A DNA stretch of 64,000 nucleotides from Rehmannia glutinosa (GCA_016081115.2 CM071930.1:29651641-29715640); one strand, 5' to 3'; counted from the stretch's first letter, positions 43,131 through 54,894 are shown. The notes: generated from the sequence alone by a model not told the origin. Numbers and translations are program-made.

Positions 43131-43953
43131 TCCCCTTTGTGTGGAAGAATCAATCTTCACGTTCTTGAACCCTTTGTGCTTCTTCGTGGTTAATTCTCTC
43201 ATATAGTTTCTCTTGAAATCTCCCTTTTTCTCTTCCTAGATGTGTTCTTTTATCTCCTAGATGAATTATTTTAGTTGCTAGGTCTAACTTTCCAATTTAT
43301 AGTTGCCTTTCAGGATCCCCTTTAGAGTCCTTACGAAATAAGGAAATAAAATCCATAGCAGGGAACAAATCGCACGATCGTGTGCATTTCCCATGATCAA
43401 GTCGTGTAAATGGTCCTCAGTCTCTGTAAATTGCATAATATAATTCACACACTCGTGTAAATGGTCCTCAACCTCTGTAAATGGCATAATAAAATTCGCA
43501 CGGTCTTGAAAATGGTCACACGGTCGTGTGAATGGCCAAACATAAGGATTAGATCCTGAGTCTTCATGAACGTTGTAGCCCTTTATCTTAGCTTTCCATA
43601 TCATCTTGGATAAACTCAATATCCATTTTGTAGGAAAGTTATGGCCAAAATACTAAACCCTGCCAGTGTTGAAAACTATTAAAGCGTTTAGACGTTTTCG
43701 AAGGCAATCCCCTCTTGTTCGATCATTAATGCTTCTTTCCTTCGCTTGGTCGTCCCTTGGATTTTGGCATTCCGATCTAGGTCATTCTATGGATATCCTT
43801 CAAATATAGCTTAGTTTCTTACAAAAGTACACAAAGATACGCAGTATCACGCCTAACAGGAGAAACTAACCTAAACACACTTAATATCCCTGCAAATGTA
43901 TCAATTATGCACCAAAATATACCTCTAAATGCATGCAAATTTACCACTTTACA
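43131..43953. other. Right arm of the composite insertion, LTR-like
   Basis: Non-coding sequence with CACACGGTCGTGTGAATGGCC-like inverted motifs (43376-43390, 43516-43535). A GTTGTAGCCC...TTTCCATATCAT block at about 43571-43605 resembles long LTRs of plant retroelements. It ends ...CCACTTTACA at 43953, next to the target duplication. A 111-codon - strand frame across it (43619-43284) is repeat-derived and not a gene. Confidence 0.4.
43402..43503. repeat. Two tandem 51-bp copies
   Basis: TCGTGTAAATGGTCCTCA starts at 43402 and again at 43453, each followed by CTCTGTAAAT and GCATAATA. This is a short tandem duplication in the right arm of the insertion. Confidence 0.75.
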
Positions 43954-45377
43954 TACTTGGTTTGACTGATGAAGGTTTCATCCTTCATCTACTTCACTTG
44001 AAGTCCTAGGAAGAAAGTTATTTCTCCCATCATGCTCATCTCAAAATTTCCTTGCATAAGGTTTGAGAATTTGCACACAAGTCCTTGTTTGTGGATCCAA
44101 AGATGATGTCATCCACATAAACTTGAACAATTAACATGCTTTATCTATCTTTGATTCTGATTATGGTCCTGTCAACCTTTGCTTTTGTAAATCCATTGTC
44201 TATGAGAAAATGTGACAATGTATCATACCGAGGCCTTAGAGCTTGCTTCAATCCATAAAGTGTTTTCTTTAACTTGTACACTTTATCTCCTATAATCTTC
44301 TTCTCAAAGCCTGGAAATTGCTCTTCTGAAACTTCTTCCTCCAATAACCCATTGATAAATGCAATCTTCACATCCATCTGATAAACTGTGAAGTTCTTGT
44401 GATTAGCATATGCAAGAAACATTCTTATTCCTTCAAGTCTAACAACTGTAGCAAATGTTTCATCAAAATCCATACCTTCTTCTTGGAAATACCCTTTGAT
44501 TACCAATCTTGCGTTGTTTCTGACTACAATTCCTTCTTCACTCATCTTGTTACTAAATACCCATTTTGATTAGTAGGTCTTTGAGCGAATTCCCGAACGT
44601 TGTTTCTTTCAAAATGATTAAACTCTTGTTGCATAGCTAGGATCCAATGTGTGTCATCTAAAGCTTCTGCCAAATCCTTTGGTTCAATCTCTAAAGTGAA
44701 ACAGGTGAAGATAGTTTCATATTGTGTTCTTCACCTTGTTCTTACTCATTCTCTAACATTTCAAATGATTAGCTTAGGTGGATGGTCTCTCAGCCATCTC
44801 ACATCAGGTTGGAGCAAGTCAGCTAGGTTGTGCTACCTTGCGGCTAAGTTGTCTTAAACAACTTCCTCTTGATCATCTGGATTTAGCTCCACCCTTTCCA
44901 ACTCTCTTTCAGATTTAGCTAATTCATCCTCACCATGGTTGAGTCTTCTAGGAGCTGTCTCAGTATAAGGACTCTTTTGAGCAATTGGTTGATTCATCTT
45001 CTCAGCTAACTCATCAATATCTTCTTCACTGACATTTAGTTCATCAAATACCACATGAAATGACTTTTCTTTGAGCATTGTCCTTTTGTTCAGAACTCTA
45101 AATGTTTTTCTTTCAGATGAGTATCCAAGAAATATTCCCTCATCCGCCTTAACATCAAAATCATTCAACTTATCTTTCCCATTATTGTGGATGAAGCACT
45201 TTGTTCAAAAGATATGAAAATATCCCACATTTAGTTTTCTTCTTGTCTAGTATTTCATAAGGGGTTTTGGACATTTTCCTATTGATCATACATATATTCT
45301 GAGTATAACAAGTTGTATTAATAGCTTCAACCCAAAATTTCCTAGGCAATCCAGCTTTAGCAAACATGGTCCTTGCA
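43954..45377 (-). pseudogene. Copia fragment H: integrase end, linker and reverse transcriptase
   Basis: This is the 5' half of the element whose 3' half is E. On the - strand: 45377-45182 encodes the integrase core end (GLPRKFWVEAINTTCYTQN, MSKTPYEI); 45168-44854 the core-to-RT linker (DEGIFLGYSSERKTFRVLNK); 44720-44580 the LDDTHWI-type linker; and 44545-44141 the RT, with YFQEEGMDFDETFATVVRLE, QMDVKIAFINGLLEEEV and YGLKQALRPRYDTLSHFL. Catalytic YVDD is at 44108-44119. The fragment ends within QTKY at 43954. The upper end is cut at 45377 by the LINE poly(A). Several frameshifts are present. Confidence 0.85.
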
Positions 45378-46004
45378 TTTTTTTTTTTGAATGAAACACC
45401 CCTAATTGGGTAGGGGATTAAGGAAGTCCCCAACCAATTTTATTACTCACTAATTTACAAAAGAAGAATACATGATTAATAACGTCTCACTAATCTAAAC
45501 GAAGGTATTCGCAATTGATCAACTCTAACAAGACCTTTTATGAACAATGGGAGATTGGTTGGAGAGAACTATATTCTAGTTTGCCAATCTATACCCATAG
45601 AGTCAAGTTTGTCAGCCACAACATTGCCTTCTCTATATACATGAGAAACTTGAAATGAAATTTTGCTCAAGCTATTATTGACATTTACAAGGTTGTCTTT
45701 AAGAGACCAATGACCCGGTAAATTATTCCTATTTGTATTACAAAGAATTGTGGAGTCTGTCTTCACCCACAAATGCTGAAAATTGCAAGAACTCAGTAGC
45801 TTCAAAGCTATTTCCACAGTTGCACATTCAGCTGCTAGAGGGCCCTGACAGGAAGGAATATAATGTAGGAAAGCCCATAGCATTTCTCCATTGATGTCTC
45901 TCAAAGTACCCCCAATACCTGTAGCAGAAGATCTAAAAGCCCCATAAGTATTTAGTTTCAACCAAGGTGGTTTGGGACGTTGCGATAAAACTGATAAATG
46001 ATGG
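45378..46004 (-). pseudogene. LINE 3' end: RNase H domain and poly(A) tail
   Basis: The - strand frame 45961-45569 (130 residues) reads LNTYGAFRSSATGIGGTLRD, GPLAAECATVEIALKLL, LWVKTDSTIL and VYREGNVVADKLDSMGI. This is the RNase H (RVT_3) domain found at the C-terminus of plant L1-type LINEs. The first catalytic position, normally aspartate in LNTDGA, is tyrosine; the glutamate and second aspartate are present. The 3' end is an A tract on the - strand (T run at 45378-45388), where the element meets copia H. The domain just upstream continues at 60079, beyond element K, in phase. Confidence 0.85.
46000..46004. repeat. Target site duplication of K (left copy; right copy 60079-60083)
   Basis: GATGG flanks both ends of K. 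Both flanks are parts of one LINE reading frame. Confidence 0.9.
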
Positions 46005-47391
46005 TGTAGGTCCCAAGGGGTGATGTGTAAGGTATAGAAAAGGGGGTTGAATAATCCTTACCATCTTTTTAATTTAGTCCTTTTAAAATATTTTCAGAGT
46101 ACACTCAAATCACCTAACACTTAGAATTACAATTAATTTGGTTTTGTCAGCGGAAGACTTTTCACCCTTATGATTTTTAAACACGATTTACAACCCTTGT
46201 TATAGCAATAGTTATTATCATTAGAGTTTAGCAATTCTAACTTAGCAGCAGCTATGAAATAAATGCAAGAAATAAATATGTTGTAAAGTAAATAAGACAC
46301 AAGCAATTTTATAGTGGTTCGAGGATGGGGTAATTCCTCTAATCCACTATTCTCCAACTCCTGGAGGAATCCACTAAGTAACTTGATCTTGGTTATAAAG
46401 CAGTCAACAGTCCGAGTCCTCTTTGATCACACAGCCTGCTACTTCTGGGACTCAGCTTCTTCACAAAATAGTTGTCTTGCTACTTCAGCTCCTTCAAACT
46501 CTTGGATTTGTTCACACCTCCCTCCAACGAGTATAAAGCTTCTAGTTCGAACTGGAACATTACTACTTCTCCTTCAACCTTGTAGAGTAGGCCCCTTATT
46601 CTTTAAACAAGTTTTCCTCTTCAACTAATGAAGTAATCTTTCCTTCCCTAAATGTGTTGGATTGAATTCCTTCGAAATTGGGCTGTAGGATTTCTATGAC
46701 AAGCTTGAGAGAGTTTGCAGGTTATTGCTTGCTTGTATGCTTGATAGTCTTATGAAATTCATAACCTTATTTCACTTTCTTCCTCAGCCTTTTATAGTGC
46801 ACGTTTGAAATTATGTCCATTGAAGAGATAAACACAAATTTCAAATCACACTCTTAGGTTGTTGGCTTATCTTGTCTTGCAGCATTGATGTGCATCGTAC
46901 CATGAATTAAATGCTCTTCAGCTTTTCCTTAATCTCTGCAGGTTTTCATGTACATCTTATTGGTTCCTTGCTTTTTGCACTCTATCAGCAAAACAACATT
47001 ACTGCTAGCAGCCTGACACATGACTATTTCTAGCAAAACCTTGACTTGTCTTGACAATAGATCTATTTCAGCTTTCGTCAAGTCTTATTTGCTATATACC
47101 CCTTTGACATCCGATTCAAATCATTTTGGAATGACTTAGATGTCAGTCAGCTGACTGAGACAACTTTTTTGTCACTAGACTGAGTTTTCACTTCACTTCA
47201 CACAGCTGACACATAGTTGGGTATCCTCTTCGATCTTCAGTTGAGTCTTTCAGTCTTCAACTTAGCTAACTTCAACTCAGCTTATAGATCTATATCTATT
47301 ACAAGTTGAATTACATAGAAAATGGGGTGCTGACTTCCTAATCTTAGTTTTACATGGTATCATCGAAATGTAAACAAAAATTTTCCCAACA
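46005..47391 (-). repeat. 3' LTR of K
   Basis: This 1387-bp LTR on the - strand starts TGTTGGGAAAATT and ends GGGACCTACA. It lacks about 90 bp near 46105-46120 that the 5' LTR has at about 58738-58825. It contains a 16-bp perfect palindrome at 47143-47158. Confidence 0.93.
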
Positions 47392-47412
47392 ATTTCCCCC
47401 TTTTTGATGATG
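47392..47412 (-). other. Polypurine tract of K
   Basis: The - strand reads AAAAAGGGGGAAAT beside the 3' LTR, as in I1. Confidence 0.87.
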
Positions 47413-47687
47413 CCAAAACTTAAATAAATACAACAAAGTAAATAGTGCAGTAACAAATAATGTATGTGTAGAATATGTTAAATTTATTTGAACATATTAT
47501 TCTTATATTTTACAAATGCACTTTACAAAGCTTTTACACAATATACCTATACAATGTATCAGAGCTATACATATATATATACAAATGTATCAGAGCCTTT
47601 TAAATTTTTACAACAGATATTTAGAGGAAGTACTAACAATTTTGTATTTACAATTAAGTAAAATACAATGAAGGGGTTCAGCCGTCT
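47413..47687. other. Non-coding 3' region of K
   Basis: AT-rich stretch between the extra ORF's stop and the polypurine tract, with a short TATATATATA run near 47570. Matches 15562-15798 of A in reverse. No gene. Confidence 0.5.
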
Positions 47688-50600
47688 TCAATGCCTCGGC
47701 TGCTTCCTTCTTCTCTCTTCATCCACAACTCTCCTCTTATCTTCTTCAGCTCTTCTCCGTTTCCTGTCTTCTTCCACCCTATTCTTCTTCTCATAGACTC
47801 TCTTGGCTGAAAGGTCTTCTCTCCTTTGCCTTTCTTCCCATTCGAGATTGAGCCTTTCATTTTCTTCTTCTTGCTTTCTCCTAGCCTCTTCATTCCTCCT
47901 CTCAACTGCTATATTTGCAAGAGTATCAAACCCAGCCCAATAGATAATCCCTTCTTCTGTGGATCAACGTACCGAACATCCTTTGGTTTTGGCTTTGATG
48001 GAGTACCTCTGTCTCTTCCACTACTACCTAACCTTCCCCTTCCTCGCTGCGACTCAGCTCATCCTCTTGGAGTGTACTGTACGGGTGCTTTGCCAGTCAG
48101 TTGATAGCTCGAACTCTGCTGCCTATCAACTGATTTAAATAAGTCGGGCCTTTTTTTCCCAATATAGATCCCACACCTGGGGTAGAGTCATGTTATTAAA
48201 ATATCCTTCTGTAGTTAGAGTTTGAAATTCCTCTAGGGATCTCGGCTCAGATCCTGCATCAGGCAATGTAAGCTCACGAGGGGGTCTCATAGTTGGGGAG
48301 TCCTTTAATAGTCCAGTTGGGGGGCCTTCATGCCTTGCTTTCAAATCCTCAATTCTTCATGAATGCTTCTCATCTACCTTCTCAAATTCAGCTTCAATGG
48401 CTTGTCCAGACTTGTTGTATGTCAAATCACCATTCTCTGCAATAAACAAATTCTTTGGCAGCCGGCTGAGGATATAGGTTGTCACTTCACTATGCTGAGG
48501 GGTCTTAACAAGCATAATCTTCAAGGGCGGCTTCTTCACATCACTACCTTCCCCTTGCTGCTTGCTTCGCCTTTACTTGCATCCTTATGACTCTCTTGTT
48601 GCTTACTTTCATCTTCCCCATTTTTGGCATCATCAACAAGGGGTAGAGCCCATTGAGGGAACACTCCTCCAAGAAGTAGATCAATCTTGATGTTGGTCAT
48701 GTCCTGTTTGTCATGACTCTTGGAGTACGCTGCTCGAAATTCGGATCGCAGAGCCTTCGTCTCGGCTGCCATCAGCTTCATCTCAATTTCAAGCACCATG
48801 ATCTCTTTATGCATGTTGGCCTCAATTTTCTGAAGTTATTCATTGTGTTGAGCTTTGAGCAACTCCATATGGCTCTTGTGAGATTGATCCATTCTGAAGA
48901 TATGGTCCCTTTGACGCTGTTGAAACTTGGCGTTCTCGGAGCTCCAGATCACCATTTTTGCAAAGAGAGAATAAAATTATGTGACCTGCTCATGCCTGAG
49001 TGCCTTAGTCTGCCCAACCCATTCCTCTATCTGTAGAATAGTTCCTCGGATATCTCATGTGATGTTTGCATCTCTATTGTCTAGCCGTTGGTTGAGTGTT
49101 GCGAACCCATGTTCCATGTTTTCAATTTCTTTACAAATGGCCTTGAAGGATTTGCAAAAGTCAGCTTCATCAGCGGACTGCTCTTCTGGCCATAGATCAT
49201 CGACGCCAAACACAATTGGCACAATTGTTTTATCAGCAAGAGTTCCAAGTTCTTCAGCTCAGACTTGGACGGTGTACCTTGCACTTTCAGCAGTTGACTC
49301 TGCTTCCAAGTGTACATGAGCCTCGAAAGGAAAGTAGTCAGCAAATAGATCCTCTGGAAAAATAGGAATTTCCACATCATCAACCTGTGGAGCCTTTCCC
49401 TTTTCTTTCAAAAATTCTTCAGCTCTTTGTGCCTCGGCTGTCTCAACGTCATCGACATCTTATGCAGCTGTGTTAGCCTGCGGAGCTGACTGATCCACAC
49501 CTGTCTTAATAGCTTCTTTGGCATAAGTAGTATCTTCTTTTTGAGTTTTATGTTCCTCGACTGAGTCATCAATGTCATTGGAATGGGATGGCTCCAACCG
49601 TTGTAAAGTTGATCGTAACAGTTTTGTCACTTGCTTGCCTTCGTTTTGCCAGTGCCTCCTCAGTAGCTTTGTCCTCGGATAATTTTTCAATAGGACTGGA
49701 CTCAGTTTCGTCTTTAGTTGCCAAGAAAAGAAAGACTTATTCGTATAAATGTGCTTAAAATTAATTTCTTTCCTTTTTTTCTTTCTATAGTGGAGATAGT
49801 CGCACGTAATGATAGACATATTATGAAATTGTGGTATGAACTTGGTAAAATAAAATGGTTGAATATATGAAAAATGAGATTACTCAGGTATACACATTGA
49901 ATGCTGAAGAAATGAAGCTAATAGGTCCAATGCACACTTAGTCTACTGTATAAATCTTGATTCCTTCGGTGCACACTGATTTAAGATAAGAGAACGGGTA
50001 CTCCGTAGGAGATAACTTAGAGCCACAATGGAATTCCAAAGCGGATATCTCATTTCCATTCCTTAGCTCATAGAAACTGGCAGTTATAATAAGACTGATT
50101 GATTCGTTCAACATCTATGTTTTCTTGGGAATCATGAAGAGCACTTATTTCCTATTTTTCCATGATTTGTTCCTAAGGGGTGGGCCATTGTTCATTGACC
50201 TTCTCACCTAGGTAAGTCTCAACCTTCTCCGGGCCTTCATTATCTTCAGCAGTCTCAACCGCCGATAGGCCTTCGACACAAATCCTTTCAGCAGACGGAG
50301 CTGTTTTGGGGTCATTGGTGGCATCCATCAGAGTCTCAACTTCTGGGATTCACTTTCATAGCCAATAGTCTCAACTTCATTGGCCTCAATTCCATCCTTT
50401 GCCATGTCTGCATTAGAAGCTTCATTGGTCTGCACATGTCGAAGTTTTAGCCGGACATCTGAAATCGTCTCGAGCCTCATTAACCTTGGTTTGTTGTACT
50501 TTAGTTGTCTCACCTTCGCCTCTAAACTTCTCTTTAGATTGGTCTCTGACAGCCTCCTCCAACCCGACTGTGGTTGTTTGAGTTTTCCCCTCAGCTTGTG

Positions 50601-52698
50601 TATCAACTGAGTCTCGAGCAGTGGGGTTACTTGAAACCTTAAACACGACTATGTTTCCTTTTGAGTTATCAGCCATTTAGGCAGGTGTCTCAAGACCTTT
50701 TTCAGAGAGTGGCTTGGATAAGGTGCCCTCTTCTACGCCTTCTTCAACTTCATCGCCAATCTTCCTGGTAGATTCATCCTCGAAGTGCACGCGAGATGTG
50801 TTGCCATCAATTATTCTCCCCATCTCCATTATATCTGGGCTAGGGGTTATCAATATGGAAGAAGATTCTCCTTAGCCCTTTGTCATGTTTTGCTCGTGCA
50901 GCTCTTTGGATTCCTTCATAGCTTGCCTCAACTCAGCCTTCTCCACTGCATCAGTAGGGTCTATTTCCTCGACGTCGATGTCACTATTGGCTGTCTGGTA
51001 GGCATGTTCTGGAAATTCAGTAAGGAAACAAGTGTGAGGTTTTAGAGATTCCTCCACAACCTTTGCCTTAGCCTTCTCCTTAGCTTTCTCCTTGTCCTTC
51101 TTCTCATATAGAATAGACGTGCAAAAATCTGGGTCGAGGGCTGAGCTAACAGAGATGTTTCCAAGAAAGCTTAGAAACTCTTCTTCATCTTCGGAAAATT
51201 TCTAGACTCTGGAATTGGTCCCTAGCATAGCTCAACTTCCAGTGCCTCCAGATCCTTAGCCTTTCTCGAATGTCAGGATAGGCAGGGGACAACATTACAA
51301 GATCACCGTCCTCCTCCTGTATAGGCTTAAGAGGAGCCCTCTCCTCCTCAATGGTTCTAGCACTGGTTTGATGGGAGTTCACAGCTAACTCCTCAGACTG
51401 GTCAGTTGTCTCTACTTCTTGTTCTTCAGCTATCTCATGAATAACTGTCTCTTCCACAGTCTGTTGACCTTCATCAGCCGTCTTCTCGACTCCAGCAGTG
51501 GTTTCCTCACCACCTTCAGCTTGTTTATACTGTTGTTCCTCTACAACCAGTCTCTTTGTCGTGAGTGCCAGACTCAACTGGCTTTTCCAAGGTGGACTTC
51601 TTCATCAATCACCTCCTTTTGGTTTTGACAAGTGGAATTTCTTCCTCTTCAGCTTCTTCGATGGAAGCTGGCTCCACCACTTTTATCTTCTTGGTTGCAG
51701 CTACCTTGCGAGGCACAACTAACCGCTTTTTCTTCGTGACTGCAGAAGGTGCAGGGGTATCCTTCTTAGTCTCGACTACTGGGGTAGGTGCTTGGTCTTT
51801 GACGGCTGCGGGGACAGGGGCAGGATCTGCTGCAACAACTTTCTTCTTCTTTTGCACAGGCTTTGGAGAGGTAGCCTTTGCAGTTGCAGCAGTGTCCTCG
51901 GAGACAGGGTCAGCTGACTCACCTTTGCTGGTGTTAGCCTTTCTTGCATGGGCTTGCCTCTGTGCAGCAGAGAGGTTCATCTTGAACATTTTCTTATTGA
52001 CATGGAAGGGCTTCCCATTCCTAAGAGGAATGCCCTTCACCTCCATCAAATGGCCAATCACAAGGCGATACCTCAGTGAACTAACAAACAACCCATCATC
52101 ATAAATTATCTTGTTCATTACGTTCTGGAAGATTTGCCCAGAAATGGACTCAACCCAGTTCACTTTCTTTTCCTCCATAATAGCAGCCATGACCGTAAGC
52201 TTCAACCTAAACATCTGGTTGAAGCTACCAAACTTCTTGTTCACAAGCTTGGACATAACATCCATCAACTTATGATAGTCGTCCTTAATGAGAGACTTAT
52301 TCGCTGTGTAAACAGCCTTAGCAGCTGACTCTGGCTTGACGATTTCCTTGCACACCGCAGCGATGTAGATATATTTTTCTATAATCTCCTTGAACCAACT
52401 CGAAGGAAGGTGGCAATGAGTAGCCAAATCTGCAGCAATAATCTTTATCTCTTAAATGTACTTGTGCGAAAATTGCATCATGAACCTCGGCATTCACGTA
52501 GAACATGGCGACCTCTTCAAGGTATGTGTGCGAAAAATCCATGGTGAGAAATCCCTTGAGGTCAGATTTCTCCAGTTTGTCAGCTAACTTCTTAGCAAGG
52601 GCTTTGTCAGCCCCATACTTCACCAGACCATTGGAATTCACCGTAGAAACGGAGTGGATATTCTTAGCCATCTTTACAAAGTCGTAACTTGGAGCCAT
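47688..52698 (-). pseudogene. Additional ORF of K, full length (about 1670 codons), few breaks
   Basis: The - strand ATG at 52698 gives MAPSYDFVKMAKNIHSVST, and the ORF ends at the stop at 47688-47690. Regions in order: an N-terminal domain (52698-51980) with FLTMDFSHTYLEEVAMFYV and DYHKLMDVMSKLVNKKFGSF; a KGIPLRNGKPFHVNKKMF block; a lysine/alanine/proline-rich stretch with TKKKRLVVPRKVAA-like basic runs (possible nuclear-localisation type); a long acidic low-complexity middle (about 51600-49400); a globular or coiled-coil part (49383-48536) with KSFKAICKEIENMEHGFATL and EFRAAYSKSHDKQD; and the conserved end near 47980-47915 with YVDPQKKGIIYWAGFD, then an arginine/glutamate-rich coiled coil. 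About ten frame changes or stops occur. Function is unknown. It sits in the env position, but no signal peptide or transmembrane helix is convincing. Confidence 0.75.
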
Positions 52699-53261
52699 TT
52701 CATAAAATGAATCTTGAAAAACTCAAACTTGAAAGACGTATGGACTAGGGCTTTTGCTTGGTTGCAAAGAGAACTTTTGCCTTTGCTTTGAGAGAGATGA
52801 GTGTATTGTGAGGAGAGAGAATACTGATTTTGGGTATAAAAGGTATGTATGGGAACTGTTCTTAGATTCAAAAGGTTTGATTAAGATCAATGGCTGATAT
52901 TAAAAGCTTGAAACCGCATTAATTTTCCCACATTAAATTCAACAACATTTATATCCAACCATAGGTTAAACGTGTAAATGCTTTATACTGACACCATAAT
53001 TACGCTGACGTAATGTCCAAAAACTTTCCCGCTCGCAGAAAATGACTGTGTTTTGTCACTTAGCTCATAAATGACTCAACTATCTTCTAAAAATGACTTA
53101 ACTCTGCTTCTCTCCTCACATGATGATCACTCAGTTGTTAACTAACTTGATACAGCTGACTATCCGTCTTGATGGTTTCACTTGGCTGAAAGATGAAACT
53201 TTGCTGAATTTCAATTCTCTCTTCTTTGACTTTGTTGATTGTGTCTTCTGAGCCTCCTATC
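52699..53261. other. Non-coding spacer of K between RNase H and the extra ORF
   Basis: AT-rich. On the - strand it includes TTTTATACCC (about 52831-52840) roughly 130 bases upstream of the ORF's ATG, a possible TATA-like element for a separate transcript. This is inference. Confidence 0.45.
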
Positions 53262-54718
53262 TCAGCTTAATCAATCCTAGCTCAATTTTAAGCTCTTCAA
53301 CCCTTGATTCACATAATAGCTTAGTGAATATGTCAGCTAACTGCTTATCAGTTGAGATGTATTCCATAGTGATGCCTTGCTTTTCAACATGATCTTATGA
53401 AATGATATCTGACATTAATGTCCTTTGTTCTTGAATGCAATGCATGATTTTGAGTTATTGCAATAGCACTTGTGCTATCACACATAATTGGAATCTCCTT
53501 TTCTTCTATATCATAGTCTCGCAGTTGTTGCCTCATCCATAGCACTTGGGCACAATAGTTGCCTAGAGCTATGTACTCTGCTTCAACTGTTGATGTTGTT
53601 ATTGAATTTTGTTTCTTGCTGAACTAATAAACTAATTTATTTCCAAGCATTTGACAGGTACCTGATGTACTTTCCATGTCTACTCTACATCCATCATAGT
53701 CTGAGTCTGAGTAGCCAACTATCTTGAATTCTCCATCCTTTAAATACCATAAGCCAACTTCCTTGCATCCCTTCAAATACCTTAGGATTCTCTTGGCTGC
53801 AGTCATGTGACTCTCTTTTGGTGCAGATTGAAATCTAGTATATACACCTACAACAAAGGTGATGTCTGGCCTACTTGCTGTCAAATAGAGCAATGATCAA
53901 ATAAGTGATCTATACCAGGTTTGATCTACAGCTTTGTCGTCTACATCCATATCCATCTTGATTGATGTATTCATGGGAATCTTCACTGATTACTTCTCTT
54001 CCATACCAAATTAGTTCATTAAATCTTTGGTATATTTGGTTTGACTTATGAAGGTTCCATCCTTCATTTGCTTGACTTGAAGACCTAGAATCAAAGTCAG
54101 CTCTCCCATCATACTCATTTCAAATTTCCATTGCATGAGGTTTGAAAACTTTTCATACAACTCATTATTTTTGGATCCAAATATTATGTCATCCACATAA
54201 ATTTGAACAAGCAATATACTCTCTCCATCTTGAATTCTAAATAGTGTTCTATCAACCTTGCCTTTGGTGAATCCATTGTCAATGAGAAACTGAGACAATG
54301 TGTCATACCAGGCTATTGGTGCTCTTTTCATTCCATACAAAGCTTTCTTGAGCTTGTTGAGTTTATCTCCAATAGTTTTCTGCTCAAAACCTGGAGGTTG
54401 ATCCACATAGACTTCTTCTTCCAAAAGTCCATTCAAAAATGCACTATTCACATCCATTTGATACACATTGAAGTTCTTGTGTGCAACATAAGCAAGAAAC
54501 CTCCTAATTGCTTCAAATCTAGCAACATGAACAAAGGATTCATCAAAATCTATACCTTTCTCTTGGCAATACCCTTTGGCTACCAATATTGCTTTGTTTC
54601 TAACAAAAGATCCTTCCTCATTCATCTTGTTTCTAAATAACCACTTAGTACCAATAACATTTTGGTGGGTAGGCCTTTGAACTAATTCGCAAACTTTGTT
54701 TCTTTCAAACTGATTCAC
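53262..54718 (-). pseudogene. Reverse transcriptase and RNase H of K
   Basis: The frame 54718-54011 (235 codons) holds RT: NQFERNKVCELVQRP, YCQEKGIDFDESFVHVARFE, QMDVNSAFLNGLLEEEVYV, YGMKRAPIAWYDTLSQFL, and catalytic YVDD at 54188-54199 with IIFG. The frame 53893-53624 holds the RNase H start: LTASRPDITFVVGVYTRFQS, TAAKRILRYLKGCKEVGLWY and GYSDSDYDGC. Then come KKQNSITTSTVEAEYIA and the ADIFTKLLCESRVEELK end near 53265. It makes cDNA and removes template RNA. Breaks lie near 54010 and 53625. The RT catalytic motif is intact. Confidence 0.9.
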
Positions 54719-54894
54719 CTATTCCTGCATAGCCTGAATCCAATGTGTGTCTCATCTTTGTGCTCTATCTGGGAGATAAAACTAGTAAACATGGCTTCAT
54801 GTTGGGTTCTAGATCTGGTTTTTACTCCATCTCTACCATTTCCAATGATTAACTCGGGTGGATGTTCTCTCAGCCATCTCACATCTAGTTGGAG

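Larger units (their letters stand above)
30499..43953. mobile_element. Composite insertion splitting E and H
   Basis: A 13,455-bp block flanked by TACTT interrupts one copia RT/RNase H reading frame. It contains 245 bp of unclassified sequence, the gypsy element F, a CACTA-like end, and about 2 kb of AT-rich unclassified sequence ending ...CCACTTTACA. The outer host insertion was probably an LTR-type element (5-bp duplication, CA at the right end), into which F later inserted. The left end starts TAGTAG rather than TG, so the class is uncertain. Confidence 0.7.

Noticed and set aside
43284..43619. A 111-codon - strand ORF
   Set aside because: Created by the 51-bp tandem duplication in non-coding sequence; it has repeated histidine/aspartate segments and no known domain.
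51565..52104. A 179-codon + strand ORF
   Set aside because: It is the antisense shadow of the additional ORF of K; composition and position follow the - strand frame.
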